A stretch of DNA of 64,000 bases from Desulfoscipio gibsoniae DSM 7213 (GTDB lineage: Bacteria > Bacillota > Desulfotomaculia > Desulfotomaculales > Desulfallaceae): positions 3,062,001 through 3,126,000 of the forward strand of contig NC_021184.1 of the NCBI RefSeq assembly GCF_000233715.2, read 5' to 3'. Positions 16,400 to 23,847 of this stretch are shown piece after piece. The translations under genes were made by a program, and so were the position numbers. Position 1 is the first letter of the stretch; the number at the start of each line of letters is the position of its first letter. The notes beneath the pieces were generated by a model. That model made no database searches, had not been told where the DNA came from, and saw nothing but the letters and a program-made list of their open reading frames with translations.

Positions 16400-17440
16400 T
16401 CAGGTTAGTCCACAATAGTCAAGCAGATACTGTTCCTTGCCTTTCCAATTTTTCGACCTTGCAGCTGATGTACCAATGGTTCCCTCATGATCGACAGACT
16501 CCAGAACCTTAGTGATGGTTTCTTCATCAGAATAGGAATAGATAGTCGTCGTTTCAATGCTGCTGTGGCCGAGGAAATCTCTGATGTAAGAAAGTGGAAT
16601 CCCCTTCTTGTACATGGTCATTGCTATGCTGTGCCGGAACATATGCGCATGGAGAGCTTCAGGAAAAGCGGCATCAGTTTTATGTGCGAGTCTTCCATAT
16701 TTCTTCAGAAAGTAATCGGCTGTTCCGGGTTTCATCTGTGTTTTCAGCCCATCATGGATGGTATAGAATAGGAAGGCATTCGAGGGGCTGTCTTTATGGA
16801 ATTCCGCAAGATAGGCATCCAAATGCTTAACCGCTGCTCCAAGAAGGGGAACATATCTTACTTTATTCCCTTTGCCGTGAATTCTGAGCCGTACACTGGT
16901 ATTACTGCGGATAATACAGTTTAACCGTGAATCAAGCATTTCCTGCATTCGTGCGCCTGTTTCATAAGCTAAGATCATGAAAAAACGGTCACGCCTGCCA
17001 AGCCTTGCTGTCATGTCGGGCAATGAGAATAAAAGTTTCAGCTGTTCTTGTGTCAAATACTCAGCATGCGGTTTTTTCACACCCTTGAATGCGTGAATGC
17101 CGGCAACTTCAAGATATACAGATGTCAGCTCCATATTCTCCTCACTGCAGTATTTCAAGAAGGATTTAATAGCTGACAGCCTCAAGTTAAGTGTATTCGT
17201 AGAGTTTCCGCGAGTATCCTTAAGCCATAGAAGGAAGTCATAAATGCCGCTCCTTGAAAAACATGAAAAATCCATCCGGTCAAAGCTGATGCTTTTTTCC
17301 TCATAACAATAATTACGCAGAAGATTTAATGTCTGCCGATAGGATCTGACCGTTTTGCCGCTGAAATTTCTCCTCGTTATGAGATAATCGTTTAGAAAGT
17401 CACGGAGCAACCGGTAGAAAATCATTTCATTCTTCTTCAT
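16400..17440 (-). CDS. Tyrosine recombinase, third gene of the trio
   Basis: The 346-residue protein starts at ATG 17440 behind GGAGGTGC and overlaps the previous gene by 14 bases. It has an N-terminal SAM-like core-binding domain (FLNDYLITRRNFSGKTVRSY) and a catalytic domain with Arg in ETGARMQEML, Lys in HGKGNKVRYV, the HxxR box HMFRHSIAM, His in LGHSSIETT and Tyr in IYSYSD. All five catalytic positions are present. Trio members are thought to act together in moving the element; individual roles are not established. Confidence 0.85.
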   Translation of the reverse strand: MKKNEMIFYRLLRDFLNDYLITRRNFSGKTVRSYRQTLNLLRNYCYEEKSISFDRMDFSCFSRSGIYDFLLWLKDTRGNSTNTLNLRLSAIKSFLKYCSEENMELTSVYLEVAGIHAFKGVKKPHAEYLTQEQLKLLFSLPDMTARLGRRDRFFMILAYETGARMQEMLDSRLNCIIRSNTSVRLRIHGKGNKVRYVPLLGAAVKHLDAYLAEFHKDSPSNAFLFYTIHDGLKTQMKPGTADYFLKKYGRLAHKTDAAFPEALHAHMFRHSIAMTMYKKGIPLSYIRDFLGHSSIETTTIYSYSDEETITKVLESVDHEGTIGTSAARSKNWKGKEQYLLDYCGLT

Positions 17441-18404
17441 GATGCACCTCCGGCAAGATGTCATCATTTACAGAAGAAAGCCGCCATTCCATTTCAGGGT
17501 AAAAGTCTTCCATAAGGGACAGATAATAATCCGTGTCAGCATAGCGGGAATGCCCCATATATTCGCTGAGGTAAGGATAAAGCGCATTAATATCCTGTCC
17601 TTCTCTGACCCATTGGTTCAGTCTGTGCACGGCATACCCGTGGCGAAAATCGTGGACTCTTACGGGGTTTCCGGCAACAGCACCGGATTCTGGAAGCTTA
17701 TCCCAAAACTCATGGAACCAATAGTTAAGCATTGACTTGTTAAAGTAATTCCCGTCCTTGTTTGGGAAAAACACTTGTCTGCCTGGGAATATGGATTCCA
17801 TGATGGAATCATACTCCCTGCATACATCACGTAGATCATCGCTCATATACACGATTCTGGCTTTCCAGCCCTTAGACTCCCGGACAGTTATCTTGCCCGT
17901 ATCAAGGTCAATATCTTCTGTTTTTAACATTCGCGCTTCCGAGGAACGCAACCCGCAGCAGTACAGCATACGAAAAATGACAGGGATAACATATCTTCGG
18001 GTCGGTGAAAACGGCGAAGGCGGGCAATGGTCGATAGCCTTGAAAAAAGCTTTCAACTCGGCATCCGTATAAATATGTGCCTCATATTTAATCTGCCTAT
18101 CCGGGATGTGCCCCGGAATCACGTAAGCATCATACCCGAGCCCCTTCATATACTTACCAAGCTGTCTTACCGGAGTAACCCTTCGCAAAAGACCGTTCGG
18201 ATGCTCTCCGGGTTTTAAGCGGAGCCATGCGGTACACATTTCCTTTGTAAGCATGCTCTCGCCTGGGAATTTCTCGTATGCAAGCATATCAAGGTGATGA
18301 AGAATCCGTGCCGAAGACCGGTAGGGATAGCCCAGCGCTCGCTTTTGATCAATAAAATCCTTAATGCAGGTGCCAATCAGGCTCTTAAATACATAATCAG
18401 TCAT
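17427..18404 (-). CDS. Tyrosine recombinase, second gene of the trio
   Basis: The 325-residue protein starts at ATG 18404, overlapping the stop of the first recombinase gene by 8 bases (ATGACTGA), a coupled arrangement. Catalytic residues are visible: Arg in CCGLRSSEARML, Lys in ESKGWKARIV, HxxR as HDFRHGYAVH, His in YMGHSRYADT and Tyr in DYYLSL. The N-terminal 110 residues form the DNA-binding core domain. A longer upstream frame exists but lies entirely within the preceding gene and has no ribosome site of its own. Confidence 0.85.
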   Translation of the reverse strand: MTDYVFKSLIGTCIKDFIDQKRALGYPYRSSARILHHLDMLAYEKFPGESMLTKEMCTAWLRLKPGEHPNGLLRRVTPVRQLGKYMKGLGYDAYVIPGHIPDRQIKYEAHIYTDAELKAFFKAIDHCPPSPFSPTRRYVIPVIFRMLYCCGLRSSEARMLKTEDIDLDTGKITVRESKGWKARIVYMSDDLRDVCREYDSIMESIFPGRQVFFPNKDGNYFNKSMLNYWFHEFWDKLPESGAVAGNPVRVHDFRHGYAVHRLNQWVREGQDINALYPYLSEYMGHSRYADTDYYLSLMEDFYPEMEWRLSSVNDDILPEVHHEEE

Positions 18405-19980
18405 CTGAAGTGCCTCCTCTCCAGGAAACTCTTCCGATGACGGACAGATCCAGTGCACACATCCTGAGCATGGATTCTTCCATAGAGATGTACGGCTTGT
18501 CCGATTCCTTTGAAACATGGCCGAGGACATCTGTTATGACTTGATGGGGCACCTTTGCAGCCAGCAGCCGGTGTACCATGGAATATCGGAAAAGGTGTGT
18601 GCCTTTAGCGGTACCATTTACTGGTTTAACCTTCTGTCGTTCAAGAAGCTTTGAACAAATAGAGTAAACAGAAGATAGCTTGTTGTACGGTGCTTGTTTC
18701 CGTAAGAATATATACGGATAGTGATCAGTGCGTTTGGGCCGTTCGTTTAGGATGTAATCCATCAGCGCATTGCCGATATCCGGCAGTAATGGCAGTGCAA
18801 GAGGAACACCGGTTTTTTTCTGATTCAGCCTGATTCTGTCTTTCCGCCAGTCAATCTCCTGAAAAGTGAGGCTGCAGATGTCACAATCGCGCAATCCCAG
18901 TTTCATGGCAAGAAGGATTATCGCTTTTGTACGCTTGGGCTCCTTTTCCAGTTGTGACATCAAGTTTGCCTGATCCTTTTCCGATAGGTAAGCGGCAACT
19001 GAACCTTTCTGAACAAAAACGCCCATTACAATGCCGGATAAATTCGTTCTCAGCAGACCAATAGCATAAAGAAACTCCAGCAGTGACCGCAGGATTGGTA
19101 TTATTGTGGCCATACTCCGCCTATTGCAGATATCCGCAAATTTTGTGACTGCAAGCTGGATTGTTTCAGGTGCGAGAGATTTTAAATCCTTCAGTGCGTC
19201 TATCTCTGTAAACTCCGTCATTTTTCGGAACACATAATCATGCAGTCCAATGGTAGCCTTGCTGAGGTTTCTCTGTTCCAGCGATTTAAGATACTGTGAG
19301 CGAATGGATTCAATTTCCAAGTTGCCGCAATCTGTGTCACGCTTGATTAGCCCCCATTGAAAATGTCCCGTGTCTGCGATTTCCATCAAAACATATGCGG
19401 CTTTACGGTTGATTTTCCACTTCCATTCTTTCATGAAGCCATTGCTGCGCAAACTGTTCATTCTCTGGATAAAGCTTTGCATCAATGCCTCATCATACTC
19501 TGAGATGCCGGCATCGTAAAAATAGCGCCGTATATCCATCCAGGAATGCTTGTATTGTCCCATTGTAGAAACTGTGAGATGCAAGTAATTAATCTCTATT
19601 TCAGCCTTGACAATGAGGTAATCAATACGAACACCTGCGGCAATTGGAAACTTCCGGCCATTAAAAAATTCCTGAACCTCAGCTTCGCACGGCATGGGCG
19701 GCTCGTTGAACAGGATGCCATGTTCATCCTTGGCGTGAGTACACGCTAATTCGTCAACCAGCTTTACACAGCGTATGTGCAGTGATCGGCGTTCCGGCGA
19801 ACCATTGTCATCTGCAATAAACGCATCATACAATTCGGCGCACGGCTCCGTTATGCCAAGTGATTCAGCACACTGCAGCATCTGGTTAAAGTAGCGGCGT
19901 CTGGATTCCCAGGTTTCACTGGCAAGCTTAGGTCTCAATTGGTCTAAAACAATTTTGATAGTGCTTTCAAGCTTTGTCAT
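18397..19980 (-). CDS. Tyrosine recombinase, first and largest gene of the trio
   Basis: The 527-residue protein has a long N-terminal region (about 330 residues) with two helical DNA-binding modules, then a catalytic domain: Arg in LGLRDCDIC, Lys in NQKKTGVPLAL, HxxR as HLFRYSMVH, His in VLGHVSKESD and Tyr in KPYISM. The ATG at 19980 follows GAAGGAGGATAACGT. As first gene of the overlapping set it defines the direction of the transcript, towards the left end of the element. Its extra N-terminal length is similar to the larger recombinase of Tn554-like elements. Confidence 0.85.
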   Translation of the reverse strand: MTKLESTIKIVLDQLRPKLASETWESRRRYFNQMLQCAESLGITEPCAELYDAFIADDNGSPERRSLHIRCVKLVDELACTHAKDEHGILFNEPPMPCEAEVQEFFNGRKFPIAAGVRIDYLIVKAEIEINYLHLTVSTMGQYKHSWMDIRRYFYDAGISEYDEALMQSFIQRMNSLRSNGFMKEWKWKINRKAAYVLMEIADTGHFQWGLIKRDTDCGNLEIESIRSQYLKSLEQRNLSKATIGLHDYVFRKMTEFTEIDALKDLKSLAPETIQLAVTKFADICNRRSMATIIPILRSLLEFLYAIGLLRTNLSGIVMGVFVQKGSVAAYLSEKDQANLMSQLEKEPKRTKAIILLAMKLGLRDCDICSLTFQEIDWRKDRIRLNQKKTGVPLALPLLPDIGNALMDYILNERPKRTDHYPYIFLRKQAPYNKLSSVYSICSKLLERQKVKPVNGTAKGTHLFRYSMVHRLLAAKVPHQVITDVLGHVSKESDKPYISMEESMLRMCALDLSVIGRVSWRGGTSDD

Positions 19981-20035
19981 ACGTTATCCTCCTTCTGACT
20001 TCTGTCAGGTCACTAAAAGGATAACTGCACTGAAT

Positions 20036-20143
20036 ATTATCTTCAATTGTATTCTATAGATTGGCTTGTGTACTGCGCTCCCGCCGATTTTGATGATAAT
20101 ATGGATTTGAAGATAATCTTTCTTATCAATAATTGAAGATAAA
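20036..20143 (+). repeat. Right end repeats of the recombinase-trio element
   Basis: This end holds an inner TATTATCTTCAAT (20036-20048), the complement of the left inverted repeat (CCGCCGATTTTGATGATAATAT followed by GATTTGAAGATAATC, about 20086-20119) and an extra outermost AATTGAAGATAAAA. The right end therefore has one more copy of the TTGAAGATAA motif than the left, so the ends are asymmetric. Confidence 0.7.
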
Positions 20144-20938
20144 AAAGATAAACCAAATGTAGAGGGTTCTGTAGGGAATATATCCACATGGATTACCGCT
20201 GCATTAAGAAATGAACAGTTCTTTTCACTGGCGGAATTAAATCGCGCCATTCGGGAGAAACTGGAGGCCTTCAATGCCCGACTTTTCCAAAAGAAAGAGG
20301 GCAGCCGGTTAAGTCTCTTCCTCGACGAAGAACTGCCATTACTGGCGCCATTACCTGCTACCCCTTATGAACTGGCCGAATGGAAAGAAGTCACCGTTCA
20401 GTTCAATTATCACATATCCGTTGACGGAATGCTATACTCAGCCCCTTACGAATACATAAAACGTAAGGTTGACGTTAGGATAACAGATAAAACAATTGAA
20501 GTTTTCTATAATCATAACCGCATAGCCTCCCATCGCCGTCTTTACGGGCGCAAAGGACGTTACAGCACCATAGTAGAACACATGCCGGAAGACCACCAGA
20601 AATATCTGGAATGGAACGGCGATCGTTTCCGCAAATGGGCTGAGCGAATTGGAAGCAATACGTATCAGGTGGTAGATGCAATACTTACCTCCAAACGTGT
20701 GGAACAGCAGACTTACAAAAGCTGTATGGGGCTTTTAAAGCTGGCTGACAAATATTCAATCGAGCGTCTGGAAGCCGCCTGCAATAAGGCACTTTCCTAT
20801 ACAGCCACCCCCAGTTATAAGAGTATCAAAAACATACTAACAACTGGGCAGGACAAGTCACAAAGTGAACCGGATAAATCGGAAACCACACACAATAACT
20901 ACGGCATTACAAGAGGTGCCGGCTATTACGGGAGGTAA
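20144..20938 (+). pseudogene. istA: istA, 3' part (remaining 262 codons)
   Basis: The frame continues istA from KDKPNVEGSVGNISTWITAA, the block with the catalytic Glu of the DDE triad (KPNVEGSV), through the beta-barrel region (QFNYHISVDGMLYSAPYEYI) to the stop at 20938. It has no start codon of its own near the junction. It is joined to istB by a 6-base gap. Confidence 0.85.
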
Positions 20939-20944
20939 ACATCT

Positions 20945-21721
20945 ATGACAAACCAAAGTACGATTGATAAATTAATTGAAATGCGCCTGACTGCCATGTC
21001 AAATTCATTCCGCAACCAGCTGACTGATGCCAAAATGAAAGAAGTACCTTTTGAGGATCGCTTCGGTATGCTGGTAGACATTGAATACAGCAGCCGAAAA
21101 AATAACCGTTTAAAAAGACTGATCAGGAATGCTGATTTTGACCAGCCGGATGCTAGTGTCATGGACATTGATTATACATCTGGACGTAAGTTAAACAAGC
21201 AACTTATCACAAGGCTTGCAACCTGTGAATATATCACGGAATATCGTAACATTTTCATTACCGGAGCCACAGGTAGCGGGAAAACATATATGGCCTGTGC
21301 CTTTGGTATGGAAGCCTGCAAGCAGTATTATACTGCAAAGTACGTAAGACTCCCTGACCTTCTAATAGACCTTGAAATGGCAAGGAATGAAGGCACCTAC
21401 AAAAAGGTCATGGCGAAATATGCTAACCCATTACTGCTCATTATTGATGAATGGTTGCTGCTAAAACCAAATGAAAATGAACGCAAAGACATTTTCGAAT
21501 TACTACATCGCCGTAGGAAGAAATCCTCTACTATCTTCTGTTCCCAATACAGAGCAGACGGCTGGTATGAGCAGCTCGGTGGTAACGATGGTCCCCTGGC
21601 GGATGCCATACTGGATCGTATCGTTCATGATGCATATAAAATCAATATCGAAAGCATTGATCCGTCCAGGGACATTTCAATGCGTGAGGTATACGGTTTA
21701 GATAAAATACTTAGTGAATAA
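20945..21721 (+). CDS. istB: IstB-like ATP-binding transposition helper
   Basis: The 258-residue AAA+ protein has Walker A GATGSGKTYMA and Walker B PLLLIIDEWLLL, with the later RRKKSSTIFCSQY sensor block. This is the layout of IstB, a DnaC-like ATPase that works with IstA in IS21 transposition. The ATG at 20945 lies behind GGGAGGTAAACATCT. The gene looks intact even though istA is split; it could serve related elements elsewhere if transcribed. Confidence 0.9.
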   Translation: MTNQSTIDKLIEMRLTAMSNSFRNQLTDAKMKEVPFEDRFGMLVDIEYSSRKNNRLKRLIRNADFDQPDASVMDIDYTSGRKLNKQLITRLATCEYITEYRNIFITGATGSGKTYMACAFGMEACKQYYTAKYVRLPDLLIDLEMARNEGTYKKVMAKYANPLLLIIDEWLLLKPNENERKDIFELLHRRRKKSSTIFCSQYRADGWYEQLGGNDGPLADAILDRIVHDAYKINIESIDPSRDISMREVYGLDKILSE

Positions 21722-21880
21722 CTAAATGGTGGTGGCCCAGTAGTTCCAAACAGGCGACTCACGCCACACCGGAACTGCGGCTTCGCCGCACAGGAACACT
21801 TATATCCATATTAATGGCGGTTTCCCAGTTCCGGACAGACGGTTTCCGTTTTTCCGGAACTGCGGTTTCACCGCAACGGT

Positions 21881-22057
21881 ATATCCAAGTTCCTCTTCTA
21901 CTTGCTTCATCAGTTCATCTATTTGACAGTTTAGCATGGCGTAGTGCTCTAACAATTCTGCCAACTCCATCCGAGCGGCTTTAACGCCCGCTGTGATGCC
22001 AATGGATTTCTTGGCTGTCCGCACCAATAGCTGAGCCCGTTTGAGACCGACCGATCG
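21881..22057 (-). pseudogene. IS110-family transposase, middle fragment
   Basis: The frame reads ARSVGLKRAQLLVRTAKKSI then GVKAARMELAELLEHYAMLN and ELMKQVEEELGYT, which is the coiled-coil segment preceding the C-terminal domain of IS110 transposases. It stops at the IS21-type end; its continuation is at 15158-15425. The upstream two-thirds, including the RuvC-like DEDD domain, is missing: beyond 22057 the sequence switches to the 76-bp repeat. Confidence 0.7.
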
Positions 22058-22133
22058 GGCTTATTTTATCCGAAGAGAGGGCTCTGTCTTAATAATGGCT
22101 CTTTTTGAACAGATCATTTAGTTATCATGAGGA
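22058..22133 (+). repeat. 76-bp dispersed repeat, copy 2
   Basis: This copy is nearly identical to 4077-4152. One edge coincides with the broken end of the IS110-type fragment and the other faces the lipoprotein gene at 22232-22846, matching the arrangement at copy 1. Confidence 0.85.
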
Positions 22134-22231
22134 TGGTACAAATTAAAAGTGAGTTATTAAAACAGCCGCTTAGCGCTTATAATCCAAGGTTATAAGTTTG
22201 TTGTAAACTATTGCAAGGAATGTAATAGATG

Positions 22232-22846
22232 CTAAAATTCGTATGAATATACCTTATTTGTCTCGTTAAATCCAACTACTTCCTTAATATATTTTATATC
22301 ACCTATCATGTAATTCATGTATGTGTTTTGATTTTGGTCGATTTTTATCACATTAACAGCGCTATTCTTATATTCAATATGTACTTCATTTATACTTTTA
22401 TCATTAATATAACCGCCTATTAATATACAATCTCTACCATCATTTAGCGATAAGATGATAGTATGTTTTGTGAATGGGGCTTTTAAATCAACTTTAGCTA
22501 TGTCAATCTCATTTAGCTTGTAAAATTTATGCTCTTTTTTTATACAAGCTAATCCCTCATGTAATATATTATTCTGTTTTATGAGAAACATAACAAAAGA
22601 GTAGTTTTCAACAGGATTTATCTCTTTTATAGTAAGATCAGCATTTCCAAAGTCATTTTTTATATTGTTCTTAATTAATTCTATAATATCTTTTTCATAG
22701 TTGGATGAATCAATTACATAATTTATATTATTTATCTTTATTGTGCTGTTATTAGAATTATTTGAGTTTTTTTCATTAGGAATGCTGCATCCAAATAATT
22801 GCACAAGTCCCAATAATAACAAAATAACGGTAAGAATCTTACTCAT
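22232..22846 (-). CDS. Putative lipoprotein of unknown function
   Basis: The 204-residue product has an N-terminal signal and lipobox (LVQLFGCSIP, Cys at about 20) and then a short Asn/Ser linker. The mature part is Ile/Asn/Lys-rich with alternating beta-like pattern. It resembles in layout the lipoprotein encoded at 4314-4958 (about the same length, the same 76-bp repeat downstream) although residue identity is low by eye. The ATG at 22846 has a GGAGGATTC ribosome site that lies within the end of an insertion-sequence remnant. No function is inferred. Confidence 0.68.
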   Translation of the reverse strand: MSKILTVILLLLGLVQLFGCSIPNEKNSNNSNNSTIKINNINYVIDSSNYEKDIIELIKNNIKNDFGNADLTIKEINPVENYSFVMFLIKQNNILHEGLACIKKEHKFYKLNEIDIAKVDLKAPFTKHTIILSLNDGRDCILIGGYINDKSINEVHIEYKNSAVNVIKIDQNQNTYMNYMIGDIKYIKEVVGFNETNKVYSYEF

Positions 22847-23011
22847 AATGAATCCTCCGATTTATCACTATTTTCTAGCACTACTTTTTTGTAGTCCAAA
22901 TATCCGCGGTCAAAAACATTTAAAGCATCTTTTTCTGTAACTACCAGTTCTTTGCTAAAAACCGGTTTAAGTAATTGAAAAAATGTTGATTTTGTTGTAT
23001 TTGTCCTGCAT
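22843..23011 (-). pseudogene. Short remnant of an IS4-like transposase
   Basis: After a one-base correction the minus strand reads MQDKYNK then STFFQLLKPVFSKELV, and continues with DALNVFDRGYLDYKK. The first part looks like the start of an IS4-type transposase and the second like its second-Asp block (FDRGYxDYKK), joined with most of the gene missing. The frame ends at 22843, overlapping the lipoprotein start codon. Confidence 0.45.
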
Positions 23012-23233
23012 TGTAAATCTCCTTATACTAGAGATTTGGGTAAGGACTACCATATACCTATTATAAGGATTTTTTCTTTGCAAGGACAGGTTTAATCTGC
23101 CGATTTGGCTTAATATAATTAATTTTAGCCGTTTTTGAGTCTTTTTAAAACTTGACGTAGAGCAATTCTATTTATGCAACGCTAGTGATTTAGGGGAATG
23201 ACTAAATTTTCGCCCCTGCAAGAGTTAATGGTT

Positions 23234-23574
23234 TTAAAAAGTTTTTATGCAATCATAAAACAATGTTTTAAGTTCGTCCTTAGCGTCTATCTCTCCACTC
23301 AAAACCATCACAACAAAATCATCTTCAGTTACAATGAACGCATAATAACAAAGATATTCTTTGTGGGCACTGTTTATTGTGCATTCAAAGGCTACGACGT
23401 CATATTTAGTTACCTCTGCAATGTCGTCCAGTATTCTTTAGGTGCGGACTGAGGTGGTCCTGAAGTTTGAGTTAATTCTAGTTCACCATCACCACAACTA
23501 GACGCAAATAATAATACTATTATCAAAAAAAGAAATCTGCTCATATTATTTATAAACTGTTTGTCTTGGTTCAT
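23234..23574 (-). pseudogene. Frameshifted small lipoprotein gene
   Basis: From ATG 23574 (ribosome site GAAGGTG) the minus strand encodes MNQDKQFINNMSRFLFLIIV, a lipobox FASSCGDG, and a linker to PKEYWTTLQR, then stop. In another frame the same stretch continues as ILDDIAEVTKYDVVAFECTI to LFYDCIKTF, ending at 23234. One frame correction near 23430 would give a lipoprotein of about 112 residues. It is the third short lipoprotein of this island. Either the gene is inactivated or the window has an indel error. Confidence 0.55.
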
Positions 23575-23847
23575 AAAATCACCTTCGTTTTTATTGATAT
23601 TGCATATGGTGTAAAAAGGAAGGAAGTCATGATGTAAATTAATAATCTTTTAATCATGGGGAGTAAAAAGTTAGATTATTGATAATCGGTATAGCCTGTA
23701 TCAGGAAACTTCAAAGCCACAATGCCTTAAATGAAATTTGACATACTCTTTATTCGGAAAATGTTCTTCAATCAACTAAAGAAACTCCTGTACTACACTA
23801 ACCCCGCTACACTACGGGACGGTTAAATCGTTTTCCCTTGGCTTTGG
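23575..23847. other. Short gap with a weak coding remnant
   Basis: No gene is supported. On the minus strand near 23720-23790 the phrase EEHFPNKEYVKFHLRHCGFE appears without start or continuation, probably a fragment of a lost gene. This marks the edge of the accessory island. Confidence 0.35.

Larger units (their letters stand above)
16315..20143 (-). mobile_element. Recombinase-in-trio (RIT/Tn554-like) element inside istA
   Basis: A 3.83-kb insert carries nothing but three overlapping tyrosine recombinase genes. It is flanked by a direct repeat AAAGAT (16309-16314 and 20144-20149) derived from istA codons Lys-Asp. Near the ends is an inverted repeat of about 40 bp that includes TCATCAAAATCGGCGGGA (left) and its complement (right), with only a few mismatches. 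A shorter motif TTGAAGATAAT recurs at both ends. This organisation matches the published recombinase-in-trio elements; relation to Tn554 is the alternative. The three genes look intact, so the element may still be active. Confidence 0.8.
15426..21880 (+). mobile_element. IS21-type element, inserted in an IS110-type gene and itself interrupted
   Basis: The unit contains istA (split) and istB, in the normal order on the plus strand. Both ends carry repeated GGAAACCG blocks: left GGAAACCGTCATTCCGG (15440 region), GGAAACCGTTATTCCGG (15464 region) and CGGAAACCG (15483 region); right, inverted, GCGGTTTCCC (21814 region), ACGGTTTCCG (21839 region) and GCGGTTTCACC (21865 region). Such multiple end repeats are typical IstA-binding sites of IS21 elements. 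A short ATAT occurs at both junctions and may be the target duplication. End positions are accurate to a few bases only. Confidence 0.75.

Noticed and set aside
23198-23452. Plus-strand frame of 84 codons at the edge of the island
   Set aside because: It is antisense to a frameshifted lipoprotein gene that has a ribosome site and a lipobox.
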